Notes under the pieces: model-generated
The model's input: the letters and a program-made list of their open reading frames with translations, nothing else
What the model was told of the DNA's origin: nothing
The model's database searches: none
Assembly: GCF_003475325.1 (NCBI RefSeq)
Contig: NZ_QRQC01000001.1
Span: 194,980 to 258,979 of the forward strand
Length of the DNA: 64,000 bases
Source of the DNA: Collinsella sp. AF33-16
GTDB taxonomy: Bacteria; Actinomycetota; Coriobacteriia; Coriobacteriales; Coriobacteriaceae
Direction of reading: 5' to 3'
Shown: positions 1-9,126 of the stretch, piece after piece
Layout: each line of letters starts with the position of its first letter
Position numbering within the stretch: the first letter of the stretch is position 1
Position numbers and translations under genes: made by a program

Positions 1-1620
1 TGCGACCTAAGCTGGTACCGCCGTGTCGAGAGCTACTTTGACCTGCTTGTCGCTGTGGCCGATATGTGTGCGTTTAGGCAGGCGCACGCGGGCGGGTTCC
101 ATCTGGCGCAGCCCCAGCAGGTGTGGGATGCCTACACGTCCGATTGGTATGCCATGGACGCTGCCTATCGCCATATGTGCACCGCGTATCTGCGGGCGCG
201 CTCCGTCGAGTGCGATGTGCTCGAGGAGCCTGCCCGAGCTGTGGTGGACTGGGCGGAGAATCTCTACAGTAACTGGTTCTTGGCCGATGCTAATGTATGC
301 TGGGCGACCGCTGCGCAAGGGGAGTGGGCCGATTGCGGCTACATCGATGGCCCTGCACGGCAGGATGAATTCTACTGGCATGTGCTGCCCACCTTTGTGG
401 GGTCTGCCAAAACGACGGTCGTTATCGTAAGCGACGCGCTGCGCTATGAGGTGGCCCGTGATGTCGCGGCGCTTCTCGAGCGCGAGCGCGGCGGCAACGT
501 CAGGGTTTCTAGCATGCAGGCGGTCTTTCCCTCCATCACCGAGGTGGGCATGCCCGCGCTGCTGCCGCACCAAGCGCTTGAACTTGCAGCGGATGGCTCG
601 TTTGTGTTGGCTGACGGCATGCCCACTGCGACGACTCCGCAGCGCGAGGCCGTACTAACCCACGTTGAGCCCACGGCCCGCGCTTTGCGCTCGAGCGCAT
701 ACCTCAACATGGCGGGAGTCGAGCGCAAAGCGCTGCTCAAAGACTCCAGGCTCGTTTATCTCTACCACAACAAGATCGATGCCACGGGCGAGAAGGCCGC
801 TACGCAGGATGATGTTTTCGATGCCTGCGCGGACACCGTGGAGGAACTTGCCACGTTGGCGCGTCGTGTGTGCACCGACGCCCCGGGCGCGCGTGTTGTT
901 ATAACGGCGGATCACGGCTTTATCTACACGCGTCGGGAACTCAACGAGTGCCAGATGCTCGGCAAGCCAGACCTTCCCTTCCTTGACGCTCCCGTCATGC
1001 ACGGCAAGCGTCATCTGGTGGTGCCCAACGAGGCCGTGGCCAAGCTTTCGGACGAGGCACGCAGGGTGTTTGTTAATGTTGACATGGGGCGTTTGGGTGC
1101 CGGCTTTGAGGGATTTGCCCCGCGCGAGAACGTGCACTTTAAGCGTCCCGGCGGGACTAACAACTACGTCCACGGCGGCATGAGCCTGCAGGAGCTTTGC
1201 GTGCCCGTTATCGGATTTTGGTGTGCGCGCTCGGGTTCCAAGGACTTTGTCGATACGCGCGCGGCGACGCTGCGCGTACTAAGTGAGGGACGTCGAGTGA
1301 CCAACTCGCTCTTCTCGGTCAACTTGATCCAGGAAGAACCCGCCCAAGGCAAGGTACTGCCGTGCGAATACGAGCTGGTGTTTACCGATGCAAGCGGCAA
1401 CGAGGTGAGCGATACGGTTAAGGCGCATGCCAACAAGACTTCTGTTAACTCGCAGGAGCGCGTTGTGCATGCCAAGTTTGCGTTGCGTGCGGCGGATGGA
1501 TTCTCGGCCAAGGGTCCGTACTATCTGGTCTGCCGTGAGCGCGAGACGGGCAAGATCGTTTGGCGCGAGACGTACACCATCGCTGTTTCGTTTGCTCCTG
1601 TTGCTGACTTTGGTTTTTAG
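1..1620 (+). CDS. pglZ: BREX phosphatase-like protein PglZ, C-terminal part (5' end outside window)
   Basis: The frame is open from base 1, so the N-terminus lies upstream; about 539 residues are visible, against roughly 800 or more in full-length PglZ. The alkaline-phosphatase-superfamily core is recognisable from the metal-site segment VVIVSDALRYEVA near residue 140 and the later ITADHGFIYTRRE near 300. PglZ is an essential component of BREX phage defence, acting with the methyltransferase PglX and BrxC; its exact biochemical role is not settled. The next gene, brxL, starts 12 bases after the stop, an operon arrangement typical of the 3' end of type I BREX loci. The start codon cannot be seen. 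Confidence 0.85.
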   Translation, partial: CDLSWYRRVESYFDLLVAVADMCAFRQAHAGGFHLAQPQQVWDAYTSDWYAMDAAYRHMCTAYLRARSVECDVLEEPARAVVDWAENLYSNWFLADANVCWATAAQGEWADCGYIDGPARQDEFYWHVLPTFVGSAKTTVVIVSDALRYEVARDVAALLERERGGNVRVSSMQAVFPSITEVGMPALLPHQALELAADGSFVLADGMPTATTPQREAVLTHVEPTARALRSSAYLNMAGVERKALLKDSRLVYLYHNKIDATGEKAATQDDVFDACADTVEELATLARRVCTDAPGARVVITADHGFIYTRRELNECQMLGKPDLPFLDAPVMHGKRHLVVPNEAVAKLSDEARRVFVNVDMGRLGAGFEGFAPRENVHFKRPGGTNNYVHGGMSLQELCVPVIGFWCARSGSKDFVDTRAATLRVLSEGRRVTNSLFSVNLIQEEPAQGKVLPCEYELVFTDASGNEVSDTVKAHANKTSVNSQERVVHAKFALRAADGFSAKGPYYLVCRERETGKIVWRETYTIAVSFAPVADFGF

Positions 1621-1631
1621 GAGTGTGCCCT

Positions 1632-4001
1632 ATGTTTGATAGCCATGACGACGATCTGTGGGAAGTTCCCTCGATTGATGTGAGTGCGCCGGCGGAGGCT
1701 GTGCCTGCGGTGGAGACTGTGCCTGCGGTGGAGACTGTGCCCGCGGTGGAGAATGTGCCTGCGGTGGAGCCGGCGGAGACCGCTGCGCCCGCCGATGCCG
1801 TGGCGCCCGCCGAGGACGAGCCCTCGACCGATGACTATGCCCAGGCCGTGGCCGAGGCTCCCGAGGACGACGGCTACGACATGGATGGACTGGACGGCAA
1901 GCTGCTCGAGCACTTTGGCGGCAAGATCGTGCGTAAGGACCTGACGGCCCTTATGAAGCGCGGCGCCAACGTGCCTACCTTTGTGCTGGAGTACTTGCTG
2001 GGCATGTACTGCTCAACAGACGACGAGGATGCCGTGGCGGAGGGCCTGGAGCGCATCCGCAAGATTCTCACCGATAACTATGTGCGCCCCGACGAGTCCG
2101 AGCGCATCAAGTCCAAGATTCGCGAGCTGGGGCGCTTTACCATCATCGATAAGGTGACGGCCAAGCTCGACGAGTACAAAGACATCTACGTGGCGTCGTT
2201 TGCCAATCTGACCATTGAGCCGTTTGTGATGCCGGCCGAGTACGTGCGCGACTACTCCAAGATTCTGCAGGGCGGCATTTGGTGCATCATGAGCATCGAG
2301 TATCGTCATCCCATGGAAGAGGAAGACGGGTTTGGCATGGAGGTCTTTGGCGATGATGCGCCGCGCCGCTCCAAGGCCAAGCGCAAAAAGCGCGGGCCCG
2401 AGGACTCTCCGTTTAGCGTGGCCTCGCTCACGCCCATCCAGATGCCCAACCTGGACCTGGACGCCATGATCGACGAGCGCCAGTATTTCTCGCGCGACGA
2501 GTGGCTCAACATGCTGCTGCGCTCTGCCGGCTATGAGCCCAGCGAGCTTTCGGAGAAGGAGCGCCTGCATTTTATCGAGCGCATGGTGCCGCTGATCGAG
2601 CGCAACTATAACCTGTGCGAGCTTGGTCCCCGCGGTACCGGCAAGAGCCATATCTACAAAGAGGTCTCGCCCTACGCCATCTTGCTTTCGGGCGGGCAGA
2701 CCACCACGGCCAACCTGTTCGGCCGCATGAACTCCATGCGCGCCGATCGCGTGGGCTTGGTGGGTCACTGGGATTGCGTGACGTTCGACGAGGTCGCCGG
2801 CATGCGCTTTAAGGACACCAACGCCGTGCAGATCATGAAGGACTACATGGCCAGCGGCAGCTACGCGCGTGGCCGCGACCAGATTAACGCCGATGCCTCC
2901 ATGGTCTTTGAGGGCAACATCAACGACACCGTGCAAAACGTTCTTAAGACCACGCACCTGTTTGATCCGTTCCCGCCGGAGTTTAACAACGATTCGGCCT
3001 TCTTCGACCGTATCCACTATTACCTGCCGGGCTGGGAGATTCCCAAGATGCGCTCGAGCCTGCTGACCGGGCATTACGGCTTAATCACCGACTGCCTGTC
3101 GGAGTTTTGCAAGGAGATGCGCCGCAAGGACTTTACGCATCATATCGACCGCTACTTCCGCTTTAACAGCGACTTTAACAAGCGTGACGAGATCGCCGTG
3201 CGCAAGTCCTTTAGCGGCCTGGCCAAGCTGCTGTTCCCCGACGAGGCTATGGACAAGGACGACGTTCGTTGGCTGCTGGACTACGCCATCGAGGGCCGTC
3301 GCCGCGTAAAGGAGCAGCTCAAGATTATGGCGGGCGTCGAGTTTATCGACGTCAACCTGGGCTATATGGATGCCGACAATCCGCAGGACGTGCACGTGGT
3401 GCGCGTGCCCGAGCAGTCCGAGGATACGCTGATTCCCGATGGCCCGCTGCTGTCCGGTCACGTGTTTGGCGTGGGTAGGTCGCAGGGCGGCGAGGTTGCC
3501 GTGTACAAGCTGGAGAACAAGGCTGTCGCCGGCGAGTGCAAGTTTAAGCACGAGGGCGTTGCCTTTAACAAGCCGGTGCGCGATACACTGGAGGCCGCGT
3601 TCGACAACTTTGTGAACCTGGCGAACCGTGTGGCGCCGGGCATGCACATTGGCTCAAAGGACTACCTGCTGTTCTATAACGACCTGCAGAGCAAGGGCCT
3701 GTCCGAAGAAGTTTCGCTCGCCGAGTTTGTGGGCCTGTGCTCTGCGGCGTGCAACCGTCCGGTGATGCCCGCGCTGGCGATTCCGGGAATCTTACGTATG
3801 TCGGGCTCCATGGACGAGATTCGTGGGCTCGAGGACATTATGCGCGTGGCCAAAAACGCCGGCGCCAAGCGTGTGATTTTGCCGCTGAGTGCCATCGCGG
3901 GTCTGCAGAGCGTTTCGTCCGAGATTATCTCGGGGCTGAGCCCGGTGTTCTACATGGATGGCGACCCGGTCGATGCCGCGAAAAAGGCGCTGGATCTGTA
4001 G
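1632..4001 (+). CDS. brxL: BREX AAA+ / Lon-like protein BrxL
   Basis: This is a 789-residue protein. The ATG at 1632 is chosen because AGGAG lies 8 bases upstream, although a GTG exists at 1623. Walker A is GPRGTGKSH near residue 335, followed by a Walker-B-like VTFDEVAG near 383. The C-terminus ends with a Lon-like stretch, AKNAGAKRVILP. By eye, the position of Lon's catalytic lysine is Glu (RGLEDIM) and no PxxGPSAG serine motif is visible, so proteolysis is doubtful. Family knowledge: BrxL is an MCM-like AAA+ DNA-binding protein needed for BREX defence in many type I systems. The first 80 residues are an acidic, Ala/Pro/Val-rich extension with a tandem repeat, absent from typical BrxL of about 680 residues. 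It directly follows pglZ. Confidence 0.88.
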   Translation: MFDSHDDDLWEVPSIDVSAPAEAVPAVETVPAVETVPAVENVPAVEPAETAAPADAVAPAEDEPSTDDYAQAVAEAPEDDGYDMDGLDGKLLEHFGGKIVRKDLTALMKRGANVPTFVLEYLLGMYCSTDDEDAVAEGLERIRKILTDNYVRPDESERIKSKIRELGRFTIIDKVTAKLDEYKDIYVASFANLTIEPFVMPAEYVRDYSKILQGGIWCIMSIEYRHPMEEEDGFGMEVFGDDAPRRSKAKRKKRGPEDSPFSVASLTPIQMPNLDLDAMIDERQYFSRDEWLNMLLRSAGYEPSELSEKERLHFIERMVPLIERNYNLCELGPRGTGKSHIYKEVSPYAILLSGGQTTTANLFGRMNSMRADRVGLVGHWDCVTFDEVAGMRFKDTNAVQIMKDYMASGSYARGRDQINADASMVFEGNINDTVQNVLKTTHLFDPFPPEFNNDSAFFDRIHYYLPGWEIPKMRSSLLTGHYGLITDCLSEFCKEMRRKDFTHHIDRYFRFNSDFNKRDEIAVRKSFSGLAKLLFPDEAMDKDDVRWLLDYAIEGRRRVKEQLKIMAGVEFIDVNLGYMDADNPQDVHVVRVPEQSEDTLIPDGPLLSGHVFGVGRSQGGEVAVYKLENKAVAGECKFKHEGVAFNKPVRDTLEAAFDNFVNLANRVAPGMHIGSKDYLLFYNDLQSKGLSEEVSLAEFVGLCSAACNRPVMPALAIPGILRMSGSMDEIRGLEDIMRVAKNAGAKRVILPLSAIAGLQSVSSEIISGLSPVFYMDGDPVDAAKKALDL
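1701..1772 (+). repeat. 18-bp tandem repeat inside brxL
   Basis: Four units of 18 bp (GTGCCTGCGGTGGAGACT and near copies) encode VPAVET-type hexapeptides. The first two units are identical, the third has C for T at one site and AAT at its end, and the fourth ends CCG. The unit is a multiple of three, so copy-number changes would keep frame. It lies in the non-conserved N-terminal tail, before any AAA+ motif. Confidence 0.9.
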
Positions 4002-4096
4002 GGGTGCGAGCGTGCGGGCTTGCGTGCGCGAGGCGTTTGTCTTGTGCGCGTGGGCCCGCGGGCATGTTGGCACGTCACGCGTGAGGAGGCCTTGCC

Positions 4097-5461
4097 ATGG
4101 CGGAAGAGCGTTCTGTTGGCGAGTTGCTCGACGAGCTGTTTGGCTTTGAGTCGGTAGCCAAGCGTCAGGCGGCGCTTGAGCAGTACGACCGCGGGGAGTT
4201 GGTGCGCAAGGCGCGCTCCCGCGAGCTGCTGGCCGTGATCGAGGGCGTCGAGTCTGCCGAGCGTGCTGCGCGTGAGTCTGCCGTGCAGGCCGTTGACGGG
4301 TATGTGCGCCGCGTTGAAGCCGAGTCGCTTGCGCGGGCTCGCAAGCAGATGGGCGTTGTGGGCCCGTTGCAGATGGAGCGGCGCTACGCTGCCTTTTTGC
4401 GTATGGAGGACAAGGCCGAGCTGTTGGCCCGCTTGGAGCAGACGCTTGCGTTTATCGAGGTAAAGCTGCGTGCCAATACGGCGGACAGGGTTCGTGCGGC
4501 GTACGATGCTGCGGGGGCTTTGGTGCTGCAGGGCGCGGCGCGTCTGAGTGACGTGTGCGTTGTGGATGCGGTGCCCCTGGATGCCGATCTGCTGTGCACG
4601 CAGTTGGAGCAGCTGCGTTGTGCCGCCGACGCAACGGACCTTGCCGGCATGATCACGGCGACGTTTGAGTCCGAGCTGAGTGCGACCGGCCCGCAGGGTG
4701 CTGACAGGTTTGCGAACGATGTGGCTGGCGATGTCACTGGCGATGTGGCGCTGGAGCGCGAGCTTGCGAATGTGCGTGGCGCTGCGCAGCGATCGCGCTT
4801 GGCAGCTCAAGCGTATCGGGCCGAGCGCGCTGCCCGCGTTGCAGGGAGCACGGTGGAGCCGGTATCGTTGCCGAAGTCTGCTTGCGTCGCGTGCGAGACG
4901 TGGTGCGATGCCGGGGAGCTTGCCGAGTTGCTCGCTCAGGTTAAGAAGTCGTTTGAGGCCTATAGGCGCGTTGTTACCGACGGCGGGTTGTTCTGTGCCT
5001 TTGGTGCCGGTTCGCCGCATGGGATTTGCTGCGGCAGTAGCTTTTTCGACTACGATGATCGGTTTGACGAAGACGTGTTGGTGGGCGAGTATGACGGTGC
5101 TACCAGGCACAATGTTCGGCGCGAAGTTGCGATTCCCGAGCTTGTGGACGAGGCTTCGGCCGACGGCGGCGACTCGCTCGAGGTTGCCGTGGCGCGCATG
5201 CGTGAGTTTAACGGACGGCGCTACGATGGTGTGCTGGACGAGGATCCTGCGCGCCATGTGAATGCGTTTTGGTATGGACTCAAAAAGCTCGGCCAGTACT
5301 GCGAGGCCGCTGTGCGTGTGGATGAGCGTGCCTGGGATTGCTTTATCGATAAAGTACAGTTTGCCTACGATGAGCCCGTGGGCCGTTTGGCCATGCAGAT
5401 GGACGACAAGCAGGTGGCGGCTTTTGTTGCTGCTGTGGAAGTGCTTGACGCTGGTGAGTAG
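4097..5461 (+). CDS. Unrecognised 454-residue protein downstream of brxL
   Basis: I do not recognise a family. The start ATG follows AGGAGG by 6 bases. Residues 1-130 are strongly charged and probably helical or coiled-coil, rich in Arg, Glu and Ala. There is no signal peptide or membrane segment, so a cytoplasmic protein is expected. The C-terminal third has a Cys/Gly-rich stretch (GSPHGICCGSSFFDYDD) and several acidic segments. It lies 95 bases after brxL on the same strand and 27 bases before a small acidic gene, so it may be a BREX-linked accessory gene or an unrelated neighbour. Codon use is like the rest of the window. That it is a real gene is well supported; any function is unknown. 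Confidence 0.75.
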   Translation: MAEERSVGELLDELFGFESVAKRQAALEQYDRGELVRKARSRELLAVIEGVESAERAARESAVQAVDGYVRRVEAESLARARKQMGVVGPLQMERRYAAFLRMEDKAELLARLEQTLAFIEVKLRANTADRVRAAYDAAGALVLQGAARLSDVCVVDAVPLDADLLCTQLEQLRCAADATDLAGMITATFESELSATGPQGADRFANDVAGDVTGDVALERELANVRGAAQRSRLAAQAYRAERAARVAGSTVEPVSLPKSACVACETWCDAGELAELLAQVKKSFEAYRRVVTDGGLFCAFGAGSPHGICCGSSFFDYDDRFDEDVLVGEYDGATRHNVRREVAIPELVDEASADGGDSLEVAVARMREFNGRRYDGVLDEDPARHVNAFWYGLKKLGQYCEAAVRVDERAWDCFIDKVQFAYDEPVGRLAMQMDDKQVAAFVAAVEVLDAGE

Positions 5462-5488
5462 GGGTCTGATCCGGTAGGGGGTTTCACC

Positions 5489-5680
5489 ATGAAGATCGAT
5501 GTTGATGTTGACCAGCTGCGCGAGGGTTTGCTCGACCGTGCGGGGAGTGCAGCCGGCGTGGGCTTTCCGGCCGCCATGCTCGACGTGGTAGATATCGAGG
5601 ACGAGTCGCCCCAAGAGCTGCTAGCACGAGCCGAGCGCGAAGGCCTCGATCTCCGCGACTTTGCCGTCGACGATGACTAG
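5489..5680 (+). CDS. Small acidic protein, unrecognised
   Basis: This 63-residue frame has ATG preceded by GTAGGGGG and begins 27 bases after the previous stop, so cotranscription is likely. The protein is very acidic (MKIDVDVDQLREG at the start, ending DFAVDDD), with no Cys, no membrane segment and no recognised domain. Small acidic proteins next to defence genes can be inhibitors or antitoxin-like partners, but nothing here shows that. The main evidence for reality is the ribosome site, the spacing and typical codon use. Confidence 0.55.
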   Translation: MKIDVDVDQLREGLLDRAGSAAGVGFPAAMLDVVDIEDESPQELLARAEREGLDLRDFAVDDD

Positions 5681-5691
5681 GGTAGCTAATT

Positions 5692-5950
5692 TGAGACGGG
5701 GCGTCTGCACCCGCGGCTGCGCGAAGATGAACGATAAACCGTCGCAATGGAGTCTAATGATCTCGCGACCGTTCTATTTTGACTGCACGCTGGCTAAGTG
5801 AGTAGGCTTTATTGGAAATCCTGAGCACCCGACAAATTTGCTTCAACAAACCCGCAGGTCACAGACTTATGCTTTGGTGACGTGGTCGGCGATTCGGCAA
5901 AAGTCTACTCACTTAGTTTTGAGAGACGCTAATTGTCCGCAACGAGATCC
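5692..5950 (+). repeat. Dispersed non-coding repeat, copy 1 (CCGCAGGT-core element)
   Basis: This fills most of the 326-base gap between the small gene and the antiporter. It starts with GTAGCTAATTTGAGACGG and contains a degraded terminator-like hairpin around 5735-5780. An inverted-repeat pair follows: CTAAGTGAGTAGGCTTT at 5794-5810 and AAAAGTCTACTCACTTAG at 5899-5916, enclosing 88 bases with the core CCGCAGGT at 5852-5859. The same modules occur in the same order at 8783-9115. No coding potential is apparent. Confidence 0.85.
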
Positions 5951-6006
5951 TAGCCGGGGCGATTTATGCTCAAATATGGCCAATTCGGGACGGCTACCCC
6001 TAGCCA

Positions 6007-7608
6007 CTACGATGCCAGCGTGGCGATGACGGCTTCGTCGCCGGCGTATATTAGGGTGTTGCCATCGGGAATGATCGTTTGGCCGTCGCGCTTGAGCATC
6101 ACGACGATAAACGGGTGCTTGCCCTGCGGCACGTCGCGCAGACGCTGTCCAGCTAAGCGGCCGTGGGGAGTCACGGTGACCTCGCGCAGCGTAACCTCGG
6201 CACGCTCTTCGAACGTTGGGGCGGCCATCACCAGCAGATCGCCTTCCTGGATCACGGTGTCGCCATTGGGCAGTACCGGATGCGCCCCGTCGCGCAGCAC
6301 CAGGACCACGAGCATGTCCGTCGCGCTGCCAATGTCCGCGAGCGAGCGTCCGGCAAACGGATGGCCAGCGCCCACCTTGAGCTTTACAAACGACATGCCG
6401 TCCTCGTCGCGGTAGTCGTTAAAGGTGCGGCGCACGTCGCCGGTCGCATCGATCATATCGAGCTTCTTCGCCACCGCCGGCAGCAGCGAGCCCTGCACCA
6501 CGATGCTCGACGCGGCAATCACAAACACCAGGTCAAATAGGTCGTGTCCGCCGGGAACGCCGGCCACCACGGCAAAGAGACTAAAGACGACCGAAGCCGC
6601 GCCGCGCAGACCCGCCCAGCTTATGAGCGCTACCTGGCGAGGGTTCGTCTTAAAGGGCGCCAGCAGCACGCCGACGGCGATGGGGCGGCTCACGAAGAGC
6701 ATGAACGCCATGAGCGCCAGGCCCGGCAGCAGCATCTGCGGCAGGCGTGCGGGCGTTACGAGCAGGCCGAGCAAGAAGAAGATGGTCATCTCTGCCATCT
6801 CGGTGAGGGTGTCGAAGAAGTGCGCCATCTCGACCTTACCGGTGATGTCGCTTGCGCCCAGCACAATGCCGGCCAGGTATACGGCCAAAAAGCCGTTGCC
6901 GCCCAGGTAGCTCGGCAGCGCGTAGGCGACGATGGCCACGGCGAACAAGAAGATGGTCTGCGCGCCTTCGGCCGTTGCGTGTGCGCGCTCAATCAGACGG
7001 CTGGATGTCCAGCCGATGGCAAGGCCCAACCCCACGCCCAGGATGATCTGCTTGGTCAGCAGCACGGGAATGTCGATATTGCCGCCCGCCGCGAGGGTCG
7101 CGAGCACGGCGGTGAGCATGTAGGCGACGGGGTCGTTGGAGCCCGATTCGACCTCGAGCAGCGAGTCGGTGCCGCCCCTCAGCGAAAGGCTGTGCTCGCG
7201 CAGAACGCTAAAGACGCTGGCCGCGTCGGTGGACGCCACGACCGATCCCAGCAGCAGGCCGCCGATCCAGTCGAAGCCCAGCACAAAGTGGGCGAACACG
7301 CCGGTGATGCCTGCGGTGATGACGACGCCGAGCGTGCTCAGCAGCACCGCCGGCGCGGCGACGGGCTTGGCGCGGTCTATGTTGGTGTTAAAGCCGCCGT
7401 AGAACATGATGAACAATAGCGCCGTGCTGCAGACGGTTTCGGTGAGTGCGTAGTCGCTAAAGTCGATATGCGCCGGGCCGTTGACGCCCAACAGCATGCC
7501 GAGCGCGATAAAGATAAGCAGGGTGGGGAAGGGGAGCTTTTTGCCGACGGGTTTGATGGTCAGGCACAAAATGATGACGAGGCCGATAAAAAGAAGGATC
7601 TGGTTCAT
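6007..7608 (-). CDS. Monovalent cation/proton antiporter, NhaP2/CvrA type, with C-terminal RCK_C domains
   Basis: This is a 533-residue inner-membrane protein. About 12 hydrophobic segments fill residues 1-385, including the conserved SVVASTDAASVFSVL and ESGSNDPVAYML stretches that carry the ion-binding Asp residues of the CPA1 family. The cytoplasmic tail (about 400-533) contains two TrkA_C/RCK_C-like units (VGAGHPFAGRSLADI and VTPHGRLAGQRLRDV) that usually bind regulatory nucleotides or ions. It would exchange K+ or Na+ for H+ in pH and osmotic homeostasis; which cation cannot be told from sequence. It is transcribed alone, convergent with the BREX-side genes and divergent from the phosphatase. 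Confidence 0.88.
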   Translation of the reverse strand: MNQILLFIGLVIILCLTIKPVGKKLPFPTLLIFIALGMLLGVNGPAHIDFSDYALTETVCSTALLFIMFYGGFNTNIDRAKPVAAPAVLLSTLGVVITAGITGVFAHFVLGFDWIGGLLLGSVVASTDAASVFSVLREHSLSLRGGTDSLLEVESGSNDPVAYMLTAVLATLAAGGNIDIPVLLTKQIILGVGLGLAIGWTSSRLIERAHATAEGAQTIFLFAVAIVAYALPSYLGGNGFLAVYLAGIVLGASDITGKVEMAHFFDTLTEMAEMTIFFLLGLLVTPARLPQMLLPGLALMAFMLFVSRPIAVGVLLAPFKTNPRQVALISWAGLRGAASVVFSLFAVVAGVPGGHDLFDLVFVIAASSIVVQGSLLPAVAKKLDMIDATGDVRRTFNDYRDEDGMSFVKLKVGAGHPFAGRSLADIGSATDMLVVLVLRDGAHPVLPNGDTVIQEGDLLVMAAPTFEERAEVTLREVTVTPHGRLAGQRLRDVPQGKHPFIVVMLKRDGQTIIPDGNTLIYAGDEAVIATLAS

Positions 7609-7931
7609 GGATGGTGTCCGCTCCTGGGTGGTTGGCGTGGCGCGGTCAGTTGTCTGCGGTTATTTGTACCCAAAGATGGTGGGTTATGGGCTTGGATTGC
7701 GGGCGTGCGCATTTTCGACACGAGGCTGCGACGCGGGCGGCGCTGGTCGGGGCGCTGGGCCAGACGGCGTGGCGTGAGCGGTGCGGGTTGGCAGGCGTGC
7801 GCTGGCGACTGTTGACGGTATGCAACCCTTCCCAGCTTTATTGCTACGGAGTACAATGGGTAACGTTTAAGTTCAACTTGAAGTTTTAGTTGCGGCGCCG
7901 GGCTTTGGCCGCAATGCAGGAGAGGCGTACC
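7609..7931. other. Intergenic region between divergent antiporter and phosphatase genes
   Basis: This 323-base gap must hold the promoters of both divergent genes. A TACAAT hexamer at about 7852-7857 points towards the phosphatase, but its -35 partner is weak. Just downstream is a short AAGTTCAACTTGAA dyad near 7869-7882. I see no RNA gene and no repeat-family member here. Confidence 0.4.
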
Positions 7932-8771
7932 ATGGCGATCTATGTGACATCTGATGCTCACGGGCACGTGCGTGCGCTTGACGAGGCCCTGTCTAAGATC
8001 TCGTTGACGTCCGACGACACGCTGTACGTGCTGGGCGACATGATCGATCGCGGGCCCGATCCGGTCGGCGTTATTAAGCTCGTGCGCTCGCTGCCCAACG
8101 CCCGTGTGCTCAAGGGCAATCACGAGCAGATCATGCTCGATGCCATCATTGGCCAGGATCCGCTCGATGCCGAGACCTGGGATATCAACGGTGGCTGGAC
8201 GACGCGCGAGCAGCTCAACGACATGGAATTTGACGCATACGAGGAGCTCGTGCGATGGATGGCCGCGCTGCCGCTCTACGCGGTGGCCGAGACCGAGGAG
8301 CGCCCGTATCTGCTGGTACATGCTGGAATTGAGATGAAGGCGGCGCGCGCGTTTTTGCTTGAGCATGGCGTCGATTGTGCCGATGGCGTTGGAGCGGTGG
8401 GTGCCGATCGCGAGCTGCTGCAGCAGATGCTCGCGGTGCAGTCGGCCGATGACCTGCTGTGGATTCGTCACGGCTATTGGGATGCGCCGACCGGGCTGCT
8501 TTCTGCCGAGGGCAAGGGTCCGGTCGTGGTGAGCGGTCACACGCCAACGGTGTCGCTCGGGCGTTATTGCGAGGTCGGTGGTCTTGCGGGGCTCGATGAG
8601 GAGTCGGGCCGCGGGCAGATCGTGCGCCTGGGTGGCGAGGATACCGCCGGCGTGCCCGATCGCATCGATATCGACTGCGCCGCCGCCACCGGCTCCGAGT
8701 TCGGCCGCGTCGGGATCCTGCGGCTCGATGATGGGGCGGAGTTCTACGCGAACATCAACCCGGGCGAATAA
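7932..8771 (+). CDS. PPP-family metallophosphatase (PrpA/ApaH-like)
   Basis: This 279-residue protein has the complete PPP-type signature: TSDAHGHVRAL (metal-binding Asp and His), LGDMIDRGPDP (GDxxDRG), LKGNHEQIM (GNHE) and VSGHTPTV (GHTP). It should be a cytoplasmic Mn- or Fe-dependent phosphoesterase acting on phosphoproteins or dinucleotide polyphosphates such as Ap4A; motifs do not tell which. ATG at 7932 is chosen over an upstream in-frame start because CAGGAGAGG lies 8-9 bases before it and the protein then begins directly with the first metal motif. It is monocistronic, followed by a long repeat. Confidence 0.87.
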   Translation: MAIYVTSDAHGHVRALDEALSKISLTSDDTLYVLGDMIDRGPDPVGVIKLVRSLPNARVLKGNHEQIMLDAIIGQDPLDAETWDINGGWTTREQLNDMEFDAYEELVRWMAALPLYAVAETEERPYLLVHAGIEMKAARAFLLEHGVDCADGVGAVGADRELLQQMLAVQSADDLLWIRHGYWDAPTGLLSAEGKGPVVVSGHTPTVSLGRYCEVGGLAGLDEESGRGQIVRLGGEDTAGVPDRIDIDCAAATGSEFGRVGILRLDDGAEFYANINPGE

Positions 8772-8782
8772 TCGGTGCAAGT

Positions 8783-9115
8783 GGTAGCTAATTTGGGACG
8801 GAGCTTTTTTGACTACTTTCGGAGAATAGCGCTTTCTTGCTCGGTAAGCGCGAGAAATGAGGAGCGTCTGCGTCCTCGGCAGTGCGAAAATGCTCGAAAA
8901 ACCGTCGCAACGGAGTCAAACGACGTTGCGACGGTTCTTTTTTGGCTGTCCGCTGGCTAAGTGAGTAGACTTTTTTGGAAATGCCGAGCAGCCGGCAAAT
9001 TTGCCTCAACAAAACCGCAGGTCACTGACTTGTGTTTTGCCGGTGTGGTCAGGGATTCGGCAAAAGTCTACTCACTTAGTTTTGCGTGTCGCAAATCGTC
9101 CGCAACGAGACCCCC
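8783..9115 (+). repeat. Dispersed non-coding repeat, copy 2 (best preserved)
   Basis: This fills the 355-base gap after the phosphatase. Modules in order: GTAGCTAATTTGGGACGG running into a TTTTTTGACTACTTT tail; a terminator-like hairpin at about 8897-8942 with arms AAACCGTCGCAAC / GTTGCGACGGTT followed by T6; then the inverted pair CTAAGTGAGTAGACTTTT (8957-8974) and AAAAGTCTACTCACTTAG (9062-9079) enclosing 87 bases with CCGCAGGT at 9015-9022. Inside the pair, GCCGGCAAA and TTTTGCCGG can form a nested stem. Order and spacing match the copy at 5692-5950. Confidence 0.88.
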
Positions 9116-9126
9116 CATTGCGCCAA

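Noticed and set aside
2013..3074. A 353-codon minus-strand frame inside brxL
   Set aside because: It lies wholly opposite conserved BrxL motifs, is His/Ala/Val-rich as expected from the reversed codons and has no ribosome site.
3950..5614. A 554-codon minus-strand frame opposite the gene after brxL
   Set aside because: The composition (Arg/His/Leu-rich, no recognisable domain) is that of an antisense shadow, and the plus-strand gene has a good ribosome site and start.
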